Notes: a model not told the origin generated them from the letters alone. Positions 1 to 13,664 are shown, numbered from the stretch's first letter. The stretch: 64,000 bases of DNA from an uncultured Alphaproteobacteria bacterium (GCA_903857685.1 CAIOFO010000033.1:59417-123416), one strand, 5' to 3'. Made by a program: numbers and translations.

Positions 1-390
1 ATTGCGCTGCCGCAGGTCTGGCTGTTCCAGATTGTGCTGACCACGCTGGCGCCGCTGGCCGATCTGCTGCTGGTCTGGCAGCTGGTGGGACAGTGGATCA
101 ACTATTCCCAGCATGGCGCCGAATTCCAGAGCAATGATCTGCGAACCATCGGCATCTATTACTGCGTGTTCATCGTGGTGGACCTGCTCGCCGCCGCCAT
201 CGGCTTCCTGATGGAACGGCGCGAGGACTGGAATCTGCTGTGGTGGCTGATGTTGCAGCGCTTCGGTTACCGCCAGATCATGTACTATGTCGTGGTGCGT
301 TCCATCGCCACCGCGCTGCGCGGCCCGTTCGTCGGCTGGGGCAAGCTGGAGCGCCACGGCACCGTCAAGGCGGCCTATTCCACAAAATAG
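1..390 (+). CDS. Membrane glycosyltransferase family 2, C-terminal fragment
   Basis: The reading frame is open from the first base, so only the last 129 residues are present. The fragment is largely hydrophobic, with about two to three membrane segments (one near LFQIVLTTLAPLADLLLVW, another near YYCVFIVVDLLAAAIGFL). It ends in a basic amphipathic region, MLQRFGYRQIMYYVVVRS, followed by GWGKLERHGTV. This ending is typical of processive membrane GT2 enzymes, including polysaccharide deacetylase/GT2 fusions and BcsA/IcaA-like synthases, where the segment sits at the inner membrane behind the catalytic domain. The catalytic GT-A domain lies outside the window, so the sugar and polymer cannot be named. 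It converges on the next gene with 7 bp between stop codons. Family assignment is fairly safe, exact function is not. Confidence 0.72.
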   Translation: MALPQVWLFQIVLTTLAPLADLLLVWQLVGQWINYSQHGAEFQSNDLRTIGIYYCVFIVVDLLAAAIGFLMERREDWNLLWWLMLQRFGYRQIMYYVVVRSIATALRGPFVGWGKLERHGTVKAAYSTK

Positions 391-397
391 CGCTGCG

Positions 398-1786
398 CTA
401 GCGCCGTTCCAGGAAAACGCCGTTATCGTCCTGGCGCACGGTACGGTAATGCGCCAGCAGCACGCTTTTCAGGTGCGGGCCCAGGGCAAAAGGCGTCATG
501 CTGCTGAGCGCAATGCTGCTGAAATATTGCGTCTCCAGCAGATGCGCCAGTTCGGCATCGCTGCGCGCGCCGATGGCGATGGCTTCCGACAGGTTGAAGA
601 CATCCACCGGGTCTTCCTTGCCCGCCCAGAAGCACAGCGTCAGGTCTTCGCACAAGGCGGGGCCGGGATGAACGCGCACGAAGCCGATATCCTGCGGCGC
701 TTCGCGGGCAAAGGATTCGGAGAAGGGAAAATTCGACGTGGTGATATTTTTTTCCAGATACAGGGCAAGCGGCAGGGCCGCGAACAGCGCCAGCGGCCCC
801 ACCCACCGCTTCGGGATATTCCGTAGGCCCAGGCCGGCGCAGAGGCTGAGCGCAATGGCGGCATCGAAGAAGATATTGGCGTCCACGCCGTCGCCAAAAG
901 CGAACACCCCGCCCACCAGCAAGGCGATCCCGGCATAGAGCGTCATCAGCCGCACCGCAGGGTCCCCGGACGTTCGCCAGGCCAGCGCGGCGGCGGCGAT
1001 CAGGGTCGTGCCGCTCCAGCTGAGAAATTGCCCCGTCCCGCTGATGAAATTCTTCATCGCCCATATCCGCGATGACGCCAGCGCGGTGATCAGGTTTACA
1101 TTCAGCAGCAACCGGGCCAGCACCAGGCCGGCGACACACAATACCAGGCCGCTGACGGCAAAGCGGATGCCGTCGCGCCGGTCCTGCCAGGTCAGCCATA
1201 GCGCCGCCGCCAGCGGCAGGGCGACAAGATTGTGTTTGACGAACAGGCCCGCCGCCATTGCCAGGGCCGCGGGAACGATTTCGCGCCGGGACTGCAGCAG
1301 CAGGGACAATCCTCCCAATTGCAGGGCGTGGCCCAGAAGCTGGGGATCGTCCATCGCGACATAGTCGCTGGCGGCCAAGAGCCCGGTGGTGAAGAACAGG
1401 CTGCCGAACAGGGCCGCCAGCACAGTCACCCCCATCTCGCGCAGGATGACGATGATGCTGCCGGCAGCGGCCACGAATCCCGCCAGCGACAGCAACCGTC
1501 CCGCCAGGATGGGATCGCCGGTGATGCTGCCCAGCGCCCCCACGACATAAAAGGACAAGGGTGGATAATTGTTGATCATCAGCCCTTGCGGATAAAGCGG
1601 CGCGCCGGTCATGGCGGCATGGGCGAGATAGGCGTTCCAGCCTTCATCGGGATCGCGCGGGATATGGACGGCGATGGCGACGACGTTGCGCAGCAGCAGC
1701 GATGCGGCGGCAAAGGCCAGCGCCATCAGCACCAGCTTGAAAAGGATGTCCGACAGGCTGTCTTTCGCCGTTCCGGGAATCGTCAT
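398..1786 (-). CDS. Polytopic membrane protein, GT-C glycosyltransferase-like
   Basis: A 462-residue protein with about ten hydrophobic segments. A first membrane helix (about residues 15-37) is followed by the periplasmic motif IPRDPDEGWNAYLA. An acidic D-x-D/E motif just after TM1 is characteristic of GT-C enzymes of the PMT/ArnT/DUF2029 type, which use polyprenyl-phosphate sugars. A second signature-like stretch, NNYPPLSFYVVGAL, resembles the YPPL motif of these families. The C-terminal ~100 residues are soluble-looking and probably periplasmic. It starts with ATG at 1786 and lies 53 bp downstream of dnaE2 on the same strand, so read-through from the mutasome operon is possible but a functional link is unlikely. 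The acceptor substrate is unknown; a transporter or O-mannosyl-like transferase cannot be excluded. Confidence 0.6.
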   Translation of the reverse strand: MTIPGTAKDSLSDILFKLVLMALAFAAASLLLRNVVAIAVHIPRDPDEGWNAYLAHAAMTGAPLYPQGLMINNYPPLSFYVVGALGSITGDPILAGRLLSLAGFVAAAGSIIVILREMGVTVLAALFGSLFFTTGLLAASDYVAMDDPQLLGHALQLGGLSLLLQSRREIVPAALAMAAGLFVKHNLVALPLAAALWLTWQDRRDGIRFAVSGLVLCVAGLVLARLLLNVNLITALASSRIWAMKNFISGTGQFLSWSGTTLIAAAALAWRTSGDPAVRLMTLYAGIALLVGGVFAFGDGVDANIFFDAAIALSLCAGLGLRNIPKRWVGPLALFAALPLALYLEKNITTSNFPFSESFAREAPQDIGFVRVHPGPALCEDLTLCFWAGKEDPVDVFNLSEAIAIGARSDAELAHLLETQYFSSIALSSMTPFALGPHLKSVLLAHYRTVRQDDNGVFLERR

Positions 1787-1839
1787 GGCGGCATCCTGCC
1801 CGACCCGGGTTCGAAGCGCCCGATTAATAATTCATGTGG

Positions 1840-4800
1840 TCAGCGGAAATCCCGCGACGGCGGCAGGATGCGGACATTGCGGGGGTGACGTCCCGTGGCC
1901 GGGGCGGGCGCCAGGTTTTCGCCGGACAGGACCGCCAGGTCGGCGCTGCGATCCAGCAGCCTTTCCGCCATCAGATGCACCACCCCTTCCGGACTTTTTT
2001 GCACCCGGCCCTCCGCCAGCAGCAGGCGGGCGCCCATCACCTCCTTGCGGAAATTCTCGAACAATCGCGCCCACACCACCACATTGCAGACGCCGCTCTC
2101 GTCGCTGAGGGTGATGAAAACCGCATTGCCTTCGCCGGGCCGCTGGCGCACCAGCACCACGCCGGCGCAGCGCACAAAGGCGCCATCCGCCAGCTCGCCG
2201 ACATGGGCGCAGGGCGTAAACCCCTCCGCGTCGAACCGCACCCGCAGAAATTCGGTGGGATAGGCCTTGAGTGACAGGCGGATGGTGCGGTAATCGGTCA
2301 GCACATGTTCGCCCAGCGGCATGGCGGGCAGCGGCGCGATCATCTCGGCGCCCTGGTCGGGAGCGGCGCGGTGTTCAAACAACGGCAGCCTCTTGCCGTC
2401 CGGCAAGCGGCGCACCGCCCACAAGCCTTCACGCCGGTCCAGGCCGAAGCCGCGAAACGCATCTGCTTCGGCCAGGATCACCAGGGCATGGCGGCCAAGT
2501 CCGGTGCGGCGGACGAAATCGGCGAAATTGGCGTAACCGCCGCCGCGATGCTGCATGATCGCAAGGCCGTCCGTTTCGGCCAGGCCGCCGATCTGGCGCA
2601 GGCCCAGCCGCAGGCAAAGAACATTCTGCGCGTCGCGTTCCAGGGTGCAATCCCAGTCGCTGACCGTGGCATCGGGATGCAGCACCGGAACCTTGTGATC
2701 GCGGGCATCGCGGACAATCTCGGCGGGGGCGTAAAATCCCATCGGCTGGGAATTGAGCAGCGCCGCCGCGAAGGCCGCGGGATGATGACATTTGATCCAG
2801 GCCGAAACATAGACCAGCAGCGCGAAGCTGGCGGCATGACTTTCGGGAAAGCCGTAGGAGCCGAAGCCCTTGATCTGCTCGAAGCAGGCGGCGGCGAAAT
2901 CATGGGCATAGCCGCGCCGCGTCATGCCGGTGATGAATTTGTCCTGGAAGCTGCCGATGGTGCCAAGATTGCGGAAAGTCGCCATGGCGCGGCGCAGGCC
3001 ATTGGCTTCATCCGGGGTGAATTCCGCGGCGACGATGGCCAGCTTCATCGCCTGTTCCTGGAACAGGGGAATACCCAGCGTCTTGCGCAACACATTTTCC
3101 AGTTCCCGGGGATCGTGCGGCGGGGCCGGCCTGGGGAAGTCAAAAACCTTGTCCGGATTTTCCAGCTTCTGCTTCCGGCGTTTCAGGTAGGGGTGCACCA
3201 TGCCGCCCTGGATCGGGCCGGGGCGCACGATCGCCACCTCCACCACCAGGTCATAGAATTCCCGAGGGCGCAGGCGCGGCAGCATGTTCATCTGGGCGCG
3301 GCTTTCCACCTGGAAGACGCCCACGGCATCGGCCTTGCACAGCATGTCGTAAACTTCGGGCCGTTCCCGGGGCAGGTTGGCCAAAGTGAGTTTCTCGCCG
3401 CCGCTGCAGGCATGAATAAGGTCGAAGGCCTTGCGCACGCAGGTCAGCATGCCCAGCGCCAGCACGTCCACTTTCATGATCTCCAGCGTGTCGAGATCGT
3501 CCTTGTCCCATTCGATGAAGTAACGCTCCGCCATCGCGGCCGGGCCGATGGGCACGATGCTGTCGAGATAATCCTCGGTCAGGACAAAACCGCCGACATG
3601 CTGGGAGAGATGGCGGGGAAAGCCGGCCAGTTCCCCGGCATAATGCACCGCCCTGGCGATCAGGTCGTTGGCCGGATCGCAGTCGCCCTGGCGCACCTGG
3701 CTGTTCTTCAGGCCCTCGCCATAATGGCCCCAGACGCTGTCGGCCAGCTTGCCGGTGACATCCTCGGTAAGGCCGAAGACCTTGCCGACTTCGCGGATGG
3801 CGCTGCGCGAGCGATAGCAGATCACGGTGGCGGTCAGGGCGGCGCGGCGATAGCCATAGCGCGCATAGATATGCTGGATCACTTCTTCGCGCCGCTCATG
3901 CTCGAAATCCACGTCAATGTCGGGCGGTTCGCGCCGCTGCGCATTGAGGAAGCGTTCGAACAGAACATCGAACTTGTCGGGGTCCACGGCGGTGATGCCC
4001 AGCACATAGCAGACCGCGGAATTGGCCGCCGAGCCGCGTCCCTGGCAGAGAATTCCCTGGCTGCGGGCAAAATCGACAATGTCATGCACGGTCAGGAAGT
4101 AATGCGCGATCTCCTTGAGCCTGATGAATTTCAGTTCCTTGACGGCCAGCCGCCGCACCTTGATGGGTGCGCCACCGGGATAATATTTCCGAAGCCCCGC
4201 CCTGGTGAGATCCCGCAGATGCCCGTCGGCGCTTTTGCCGGGCGGCACCGGCTCATGGGGATAATTCTGCTTGAGTTCGCCCAAGGTGAAAGTGATGCGG
4301 CCGGCGAAGTTCAGCGTTTCGGCAACGGCCTGCGGGTGGCTGCGAAACAGCCGCGCCATCTCCAGAGGCGTTTTCAGATGCCGTTCGGCATTGGCCTGAA
4401 GCCTTGTCCCGGCCTGGTCCAGGGTGAGATGCTCGCGGATGCAGGTGACAATATCCTGCAATGGCCGCTGACGCTGGTGATGGTAGAGCGCATCATTGAC
4501 GGCGATCAGCTTGACGCCGGCTTCGCGAGCGATGCGGGCCAGGACTTTCAGGCGGCGGCGATCCTCGCCGGCGTACAGCATGGCCGCCGCCAGCCAGGTG
4601 TCCGGCCCCAGATTTTTCAGAAGCGGCCCCAGGCTTTCAAATTCGCCCGGCATCACGATCAGCAGCAGCCCGTCGCGGCATGCCAGCAGGTCGGCAAGAT
4701 CGAGAAAGCATTCGCCCTTGGGCGCGCGCAACTTGCCCAGGCTCAGAAGCTGGCAAAGGCGGCCATAGGCGTCGCGGTTTTGCGGATAGGCCAGAATGTC

Positions 4801-5040
4801 CGGCGTGCCGCCCTGGAAGACCAGCCGGGCCCCGATCAAAAGGCGCGGTGCATGGCCCTGTTCCTCCCGGATCTGTTTCCACACGGCATAGGCGCGCACC
4901 ACCCCGGCCAGGGAATTGCGGTCGGCGATGCCGATGGCGGGATAGCTTAAGCCGTGCGCCTGCGCCACGAAATCGCCGGGATGCGAGCCGCCGCGCAGGA
5001 AGGAGTAATTTGTGGTGACGGCAAGCTCGGCGTAACTCAC
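1840..5040 (-). CDS. dnaE2: Error-prone DNA polymerase III alpha subunit DnaE2 (ImuC)
   Basis: This is the catalytic polymerase of the ImuA-ImuB-DnaE2 translesion mutasome, which is responsible for damage-induced mutagenesis in bacteria lacking UmuDC. At 1066 residues it is shorter than replicative DnaE1, as expected for DnaE2. The N-terminal PHP domain begins with VTTNYSFLRGGSHPGDFV. The polymerase active-site aspartates are in PPDIDVDFEHERREE (around residue 370). A helix-hairpin-helix region and a C-terminal OB fold (VRCAGVVLVRQRPGEGNA to ITLSDESGVCNVVVW) follow. The C-terminal tail binding the exonuclease in DnaE1-type polymerases is absent, as in the family. It starts with GTG at 5040 and overlaps the imuB stop by 4 bp, implying translational coupling. 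It should be SOS-induced from the LexA box ahead of imuA. Confidence 0.96.
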   Translation of the reverse strand: MSYAELAVTTNYSFLRGGSHPGDFVAQAHGLSYPAIGIADRNSLAGVVRAYAVWKQIREEQGHAPRLLIGARLVFQGGTPDILAYPQNRDAYGRLCQLLSLGKLRAPKGECFLDLADLLACRDGLLLIVMPGEFESLGPLLKNLGPDTWLAAAMLYAGEDRRRLKVLARIAREAGVKLIAVNDALYHHQRQRPLQDIVTCIREHLTLDQAGTRLQANAERHLKTPLEMARLFRSHPQAVAETLNFAGRITFTLGELKQNYPHEPVPPGKSADGHLRDLTRAGLRKYYPGGAPIKVRRLAVKELKFIRLKEIAHYFLTVHDIVDFARSQGILCQGRGSAANSAVCYVLGITAVDPDKFDVLFERFLNAQRREPPDIDVDFEHERREEVIQHIYARYGYRRAALTATVICYRSRSAIREVGKVFGLTEDVTGKLADSVWGHYGEGLKNSQVRQGDCDPANDLIARAVHYAGELAGFPRHLSQHVGGFVLTEDYLDSIVPIGPAAMAERYFIEWDKDDLDTLEIMKVDVLALGMLTCVRKAFDLIHACSGGEKLTLANLPRERPEVYDMLCKADAVGVFQVESRAQMNMLPRLRPREFYDLVVEVAIVRPGPIQGGMVHPYLKRRKQKLENPDKVFDFPRPAPPHDPRELENVLRKTLGIPLFQEQAMKLAIVAAEFTPDEANGLRRAMATFRNLGTIGSFQDKFITGMTRRGYAHDFAAACFEQIKGFGSYGFPESHAASFALLVYVSAWIKCHHPAAFAAALLNSQPMGFYAPAEIVRDARDHKVPVLHPDATVSDWDCTLERDAQNVLCLRLGLRQIGGLAETDGLAIMQHRGGGYANFADFVRRTGLGRHALVILAEADAFRGFGLDRREGLWAVRRLPDGKRLPLFEHRAAPDQGAEMIAPLPAMPLGEHVLTDYRTIRLSLKAYPTEFLRVRFDAEGFTPCAHVGELADGAFVRCAGVVLVRQRPGEGNAVFITLSDESGVCNVVVWARLFENFRKEVMGARLLLAEGRVQKSPEGVVHLMAERLLDRSADLAVLSGENLAPAPATGRHPRNVRILPPSRDFR

Positions 5041-6608
5041 GCAAAAATACCATGCAGGTACCAGCGTGGCACCAGCCCGCCCTGGTCATACAGCCCGTCG
5101 CGATACAGCCAGAAACGCTGGCCTTCGCTTGTCTCGACCCGGAAATAATCGCGGGTCGGCCTTTCATTTTTCCACCATTCCATGGCGATGCGTTCCGGCC
5201 CTTCCGCCTGCGCCACTTCGAACGGGGCGCGGCGCCAGCGAAAGCGCAAGGGCGGCCCGTCGGGCACGGCGGCGATGGCGCTGACTTCCTCCGGCTTTTC
5301 AAGCAGCCGCAAGGGCCTGAGCGGCGGATCGTTCTTGTTCCGGCGCGGCGGCCAGACAGCGTCGGCAAAGTCGCGCTCCTGGGCAGGTATGGCGGCGCTC
5401 TGGGCTTCGGGAATATGCGTGTCCTGGGGAACAAAGCGCAGCACCCGGGCTTCGCCGTGGCGGACGCAAAGCCGGTCGGCCAGATACTGGATTTCGCGCT
5501 TGGCATTCTCGTTGCTGTCGAAACTGGTGACCACCGCCTCGCTGCGTTCGGTCAGCAGGACTTCCAGCCGGATCACATCGAAGCCGAAACCGGGATCGAG
5601 CGGATCGGCCAGCGTATCCAGCTTTTCGCGCAGCAGCCGCATCACCCGTTCCGCATCGCGGCTGGCGCTGCCCAGCCTGAGAGCAAGACGCCGGACCTGG
5701 CCATCGGCGCGGAAGAAAGAGGCTCTCAGCCGGCGCAGGCCAAGCCCGCGCTTTTCCAGAACGTCGCTCAAACATTGCGCCAGGCTGAGAAGCGAGGCGG
5801 CGATGGCGTCGTCGGCAACAACCGGTTCGGCAAAACGCTGTTCGGCCATCAAATCGGGCAAGGGGCGGCGCGGGCTGACCGGCTGGCCATGCTGGCCCAG
5901 AAGAATTTCCAGCGCGGCGACGAAACTTTTGCCGAAGCGCGTCGCCAGTTCGTCACGCTGCCGCTCCGCCACCTGGGCGATGGTCTTGAGGCCGGCGCGG
6001 CGCAGCGCCGCGGTGATTTTCCCATCCACATTCAGCGCCGCCACCTGCAGCCGCGCCAAGGCCTGCGCTTCCGCGCCGGGAGCGGCGATATGGCCGGGGG
6101 CGAATTTCGCCAGCGCCCGCGCCGCCGAAGAAGTGCCGGCAATGGCTGCCTGCACGGCAAAGCCCTGGGCCGTAATCTTTTCCGTCACAAGCGTCAGCAT
6201 GGCGGCTTCGCCACCGAACAGATGCGCCGCGCCGGTGATGTCCAATATCAATCCGTCCGGCGGATCGGCGGCGACATAAGGCGTAAAGCGGTCGCACCAT
6301 TCGGCGATCTGCTCCAGCAGCTTGCCGTCTTCCTTGTCGTCGGCGGGAAGGATGGTGAGCCCCTGGACCATGGCCCGCGCATTGGCCAGCGGCTGGCCCT
6401 TGTAAAGTCCCAGCCTTTGCGCCCGCGCATCCAGCGCCTGGACATGGAGGGCGTTACCGGCGCGGCCCGCCACCACCAGGGGACTTCCAATAGTAAGTTC
6501 AGAAAGCGATGCGTCTTTTCGCTTCAGCCGGTCGGTTGAAAACCGCGGCAGCCACAAGGCCAGGATTCGGCGCGCGCTGTTCGTGCGCGGGCTCTCGGAA
6601 AAGTCCAT
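5037..6608 (-). CDS. imuB: ImuB, catalytically inactive Y-family polymerase-like mutasome hub
   Basis: ImuB is the adaptor of the mutasome: it resembles DinB but is non-catalytic and bridges DnaE2, ImuA and the beta clamp. The 523-residue protein starts with RRILALWLPRFSTDRLKR, where active Y-family enzymes carry the first metal-binding aspartate. The later SVDE-type motif is replaced by LILDITGAAHLFGG, so the catalytic acidic pair is absent. The C-terminal domain ends with the family-typical RFWLYRDGLYDQGGLVPRWY and LHGIFA. It starts with ATG at 6608. The 5' end overlaps imuA by 110 bp and the 3' end overlaps dnaE2 by 4 bp, so the three genes form one transcription unit. Identification rests on the combination of fold, missing catalytic residues and operon context. 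Confidence 0.95.
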   Translation of the reverse strand: MDFSESPRTNSARRILALWLPRFSTDRLKRKDASLSELTIGSPLVVAGRAGNALHVQALDARAQRLGLYKGQPLANARAMVQGLTILPADDKEDGKLLEQIAEWCDRFTPYVAADPPDGLILDITGAAHLFGGEAAMLTLVTEKITAQGFAVQAAIAGTSSAARALAKFAPGHIAAPGAEAQALARLQVAALNVDGKITAALRRAGLKTIAQVAERQRDELATRFGKSFVAALEILLGQHGQPVSPRRPLPDLMAEQRFAEPVVADDAIAASLLSLAQCLSDVLEKRGLGLRRLRASFFRADGQVRRLALRLGSASRDAERVMRLLREKLDTLADPLDPGFGFDVIRLEVLLTERSEAVVTSFDSNENAKREIQYLADRLCVRHGEARVLRFVPQDTHIPEAQSAAIPAQERDFADAVWPPRRNKNDPPLRPLRLLEKPEEVSAIAAVPDGPPLRFRWRRAPFEVAQAEGPERIAMEWWKNERPTRDYFRVETSEGQRFWLYRDGLYDQGGLVPRWYLHGIFA

Positions 6609-7278
6609 CTTCGGGGCTCCATGTCACGCGCCAATGTCCGGTGGGGCCAAGGCGGTTGCGGGTCAGTTCGGCGCTGAAACTGGGCAGGCCCCATGTGTCC
6701 TTGCCGGATGAAGATGGCGCGGCGCAAACCTGCCAGCGTGTTTGCGCCGTGCTGGGCATCGCCTCGGCGCCTTCGCGCAGCAGGATGGCGGTGACGCCTG
6801 AAATATTGGCGGCGAAATTGAGCTTGCGGCTTGCCACCAGATCCAGCGCCCGTGGCAGGCCGCCTATTTCCAGCAGCAGCGCGCCGACGGGAGCGCAGGC
6901 GAGAATATCGCTGGCCGCGGCCAAGGCTTCGGCGGTATTGGCCGTCCTGACAAGAAAAAGATTCTCCGGCCGCCCGCCCAGTTCCGCCAGCCCCTGGGCG
7001 TGGAGGGCGCCATATTCCAGCGCCTCGTAATCGGGCCGCACCCAGAACAGGGGCCTGGCGCCAGCCGCCCGGATGGCGAGACAGGCGGCGAAGCCGCCTG
7101 CCGCCCAATCCTGGGCATAGACCTCGTGCAGCGCCCCCGGGGCGATGCCGCCGCCCAGCGCCCGGTCCATCTCCGCGACCCCCAAGGATAAAGCGGGCCG
7201 TTCCGGAGTGCGGCCATAGCGCGCAAGAAAATGGTGCAATTCCTCTATTTTTTCACAATTGTTCATGTTATGTTCCAT
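6499..7278 (-). CDS. imuA: ImuA, RecA-like mutasome accessory protein
   Basis: First gene of the mutasome operon. ImuA is a RecA-fold protein that interacts with RecA and ImuB during DNA-damage-induced mutagenesis. The protein shows the family pattern ALSLGVAEMDRALGGGIAPG, then GALHEVYA, and a RecA-like core (ARPLFWVRPD, LVASRKLNFAANISGVTAIL). No intact Walker A P-loop is visible, as is usual for ImuA. I chose ATG at 7278 (259 residues) because GGAGAGG lies 11 bp upstream. A second ATG at 7266 (MNNCEKIEEL) is also possible, and a TTG further upstream at 7305 is unlikely. The LexA box falls over these start codons, so the true start may be 7266 or later. The 3' end overlaps imuB by 110 bp. Confidence 0.9.
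   Translation of the reverse strand: MEHNMNNCEKIEELHHFLARYGRTPERPALSLGVAEMDRALGGGIAPGALHEVYAQDWAAGGFAACLAIRAAGARPLFWVRPDYEALEYGALHAQGLAELGGRPENLFLVRTANTAEALAAASDILACAPVGALLLEIGGLPRALDLVASRKLNFAANISGVTAILLREGAEAMPSTAQTRWQVCAAPSSSGKDTWGLPSFSAELTRNRLGPTGHWRVTWSPEDGLFREPAHEQRAPNPGLVAAAVFNRPAEAKRRIAF
7261..7275 (-). promoter_or_regulatory. LexA box (alphaproteobacterial SOS operator) of imuA-imuB-dnaE2
   Basis: The plus strand reads GTTC-ATGTTAT-GTTC, a perfect match to the direct-repeat LexA operator GTTC-N7-GTTC known from alphaproteobacteria such as Caulobacter and Rhodobacter. It overlaps the candidate start codons of imuA (7278 and 7266) and lies about 150 bp upstream of gltB on the other strand. 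Repression of the mutasome by LexA is strongly inferred; an effect on gltB is not expected. Confidence 0.88.
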
Positions 7279-7427
7279 TCTGGTCCTGACCTCTCCGGGA
7301 GTCAAGCCAGCCGCGCGTTCCTGTCATGTTGCGCCGCAACTCCTGAAATGCTGAGATATTTGTCATTCTTGGGATGCTGCAGGTCTGACCGCTTTTCCTT
7401 GTCAAAAAGGGGGCGGGCAGGATTTCT

Positions 7428-12089
<4,662 letters not shown>

Positions 12090-12091
12090 TC

Positions 12092-13543
12092 ATGGGAAAA
12101 ATCACGGGATTTCTGGAAATCGAACGGCAGGAGCGGGGCTATGACAAGCCCGAACAGCGCCTGGAGAATTACCGCGAGTTCGTCCATCCGCTGCCGTACG
12201 GCGAGGTCAGCAAGCAGGCGGCGCGCTGCATGGATTGCGGCATTCCCTTCTGTCACCAGGGTTGCCCGGTCAACAACCAGATTCCGGACTGGAACAATCT
12301 GGTCTATCGCGACCAGTGGCGCACCGCGATGGAGAATCTGCACTCCACCAACAATTTCCCCGAATTCACCGGCCGCATCTGCCCGGCGCCTTGCGAGGCC
12401 AGCTGCACCCTGAATATCCAGGAAAATCCGGTCACCATCAAAACCATCGAATGCCAGATCGTTGACCGCGCCTGGGAAGAAGGCTGGATCCAGCCGGTCG
12501 TCGCGCCAAAGAAAACCGGCAAGACCGTGGCGGTGGTGGGCTCCGGCCCGGCGGGCATGGCCTGCGCCCAGCAGCTTGCCCGCGCCGGCCATTCCGTCAC
12601 CCTGTTTGAGAAAAGCGACCGCATCGGCGGCTTGCTGCGCTACGGCATTCCCGACTTCAAGATGGAAAAGCATCTGATTGACCGGCGGATCCGCCAGATG
12701 GAGGCCGAAGGCGTCGCCTTCCGTCCCGGCGTCGAGGTCGGTGTCGGCGTTTCGGTCGAGATGCTGCTGGCCGATTATGACGCGCTGGTGCTGTCGGGCG
12801 GGGCGGAAGCGCCGCGCGATCTGACGGTCGAAAACCGCGATGTCTCGGGCATCCATTTCGCCATGGACTTCCTCACCCAGCAGAACAAGCGCATTGCCGG
12901 CGATGCGGAAGAAAAAGCTGCGCCCCATGGCACCCTCAGCGCCAAGGGCAAGCATGTGGTGGTGATCGGCGGCGGCGATACCGGCTCGGATTGCATCGGT
13001 ACCTCCAACCGCCATGGCGCCGTGTCGGTGACCCAGCTGGAAATCATGCCGCAGCCGCCGGCCAAGGAGAACAAGCTGCTGGTCTGGCCCGACTGGCCGC
13101 TCCGCTTCCGCACCTCTTCGTCGCAGGAAGAGGGCTGCGAGCGTGATTTCGCGGTGCAGACCAAGCGCGCCATCGCCAAGGACGGCAAGATCACCGGCCT
13201 GGAATGCGTCAAGGTGGACTGGCAGCTGGGCGACGGCGGCAAGATGAACCTTGTCGAAGTGCCGGGCAGCGAATTCACCCTCAAGGCCGATCTGGTGCTG
13301 CTGGCGATGGGCTTTGTCGGTCCCCGCAAGGCCGGCCTTGTGGAACAGGCGGGGGTCGAGCTCGATCCGCGCGGCAACGTCAAGGCGGCGACGTCCAACT
13401 ACAAGACCAGCGCCCCCAAGATTTTTTCCTGCGGCGACATGCGCCGCGGCCAGTCGCTGGTGGTATGGGCGATCCGCGAGGGCCGGCAGTGCGCTCGTGG
13501 AGTAGATGAATTTCTGATGGGCTCAAGCGAGCTTCCTCGCTGA
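12092..13543 (+). CDS. gltD: Glutamate synthase (NADPH) small subunit
   Basis: The beta subunit of GOGAT is a flavoprotein that takes electrons from NADPH and passes them through two 4Fe-4S clusters to GltB. The 483-residue protein has the N-terminal cysteine clusters [15 protein letters not shown] and [12 protein letters not shown], then the FAD-binding [17 protein letters not shown] and the NADPH-binding [18 protein letters not shown] final FAD-contacting motif, [19 protein letters not shown], precedes the C-terminus. It is fused to gltB in one operon. The last 20 codons (13481-13540) have visibly lower GC3 than the rest of the gene. A second, GC3-rich version of the same tail lies at 13602-13661, so this 3' end looks replaced while the protein sequence was kept (see findings). 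Confidence 0.97.
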   Translation: MGKITGFLEIERQERGYDKPEQRLENYREFVHPLPYGEVSKQAARCMDCGIPFCHQGCPVNNQIPDWNNLVYRDQWRTAMENLHSTNNFPEFTGRICPAPCEASCTLNIQENPVTIKTIECQIVDRAWEEGWIQPVVAPKKTGKTVAVVGSGPAGMACAQQLARAGHSVTLFEKSDRIGGLLRYGIPDFKMEKHLIDRRIRQMEAEGVAFRPGVEVGVGVSVEMLLADYDALVLSGGAEAPRDLTVENRDVSGIHFAMDFLTQQNKRIAGDAEEKAAPHGTLSAKGKHVVVIGGGDTGSDCIGTSNRHGAVSVTQLEIMPQPPAKENKLLVWPDWPLRFRTSSSQEEGCERDFAVQTKRAIAKDGKITGLECVKVDWQLGDGGKMNLVEVPGSEFTLKADLVLLAMGFVGPRKAGLVEQAGVELDPRGNVKAATSNYKTSAPKIFSCGDMRRGQSLVVWAIREGRQCARGVDEFLMGSSELPR

Positions 13544-13553
13544 TTCTATTGTC

Positions 13554-13596
13554 GCATTTCCTACGGAAAACCGCTTCGCACTTTTCCTGGAAATGC
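13554..13596. repeat. Palindromic intergenic repeat between the two gltD tails
   Basis: A two-tier hairpin: the outer arms GCATTTCC (13554-13561) and GGAAATGC (13589-13596) pair perfectly, and the inner arms GGAAAA (13565-13570) and TTTTCC (13582-13587) also pair, around an 11-base loop CCGCTTCGCAC. The core resembles palindromic intergenic repeats I recall from Rhizobiales genomes, built on GGAAAACCG...CACTTTTCC; that family link is from memory. It could also terminate gltBD transcription, but it lacks a U-tract. Confidence 0.7.
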
Positions 13597-13598
13597 TT

Positions 13599-13664
13599 CG
13601 CGGCCGCCAGTGCGCGCGCGGAGTCGACGAGTTTTTGATGGGCGGTTCGGAACTGCCGCGCTAG
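13599..13664 (+). pseudogene. Displaced duplicate of the gltD 3' end
   Basis: Read in frame, 13602-13661 encodes [14 protein letters not shown] then GSELPR followed by TAG. This matches the GltD C-terminus at 19 of 20 residues. At DNA level 11 of the 20 codons differ synonymously, 8 are identical and one changes Ser to Gly. Its high GC3 matches the body of gltD better than the tail now attached to the gene. There is no start codon or ribosome-binding site, so it is not expected to be translated. It is best read as the ancestral end of gltD displaced by a small insertion. Confidence 0.8.

Noticed and set aside
2305..4950. An 881-codon open frame on the plus strand opposite dnaE2
   Set aside because: It is exactly antisense to a well-recognised polymerase gene, has low-complexity His/Gln/Arg composition and no known domain; such frames are common opposite GC-rich genes.
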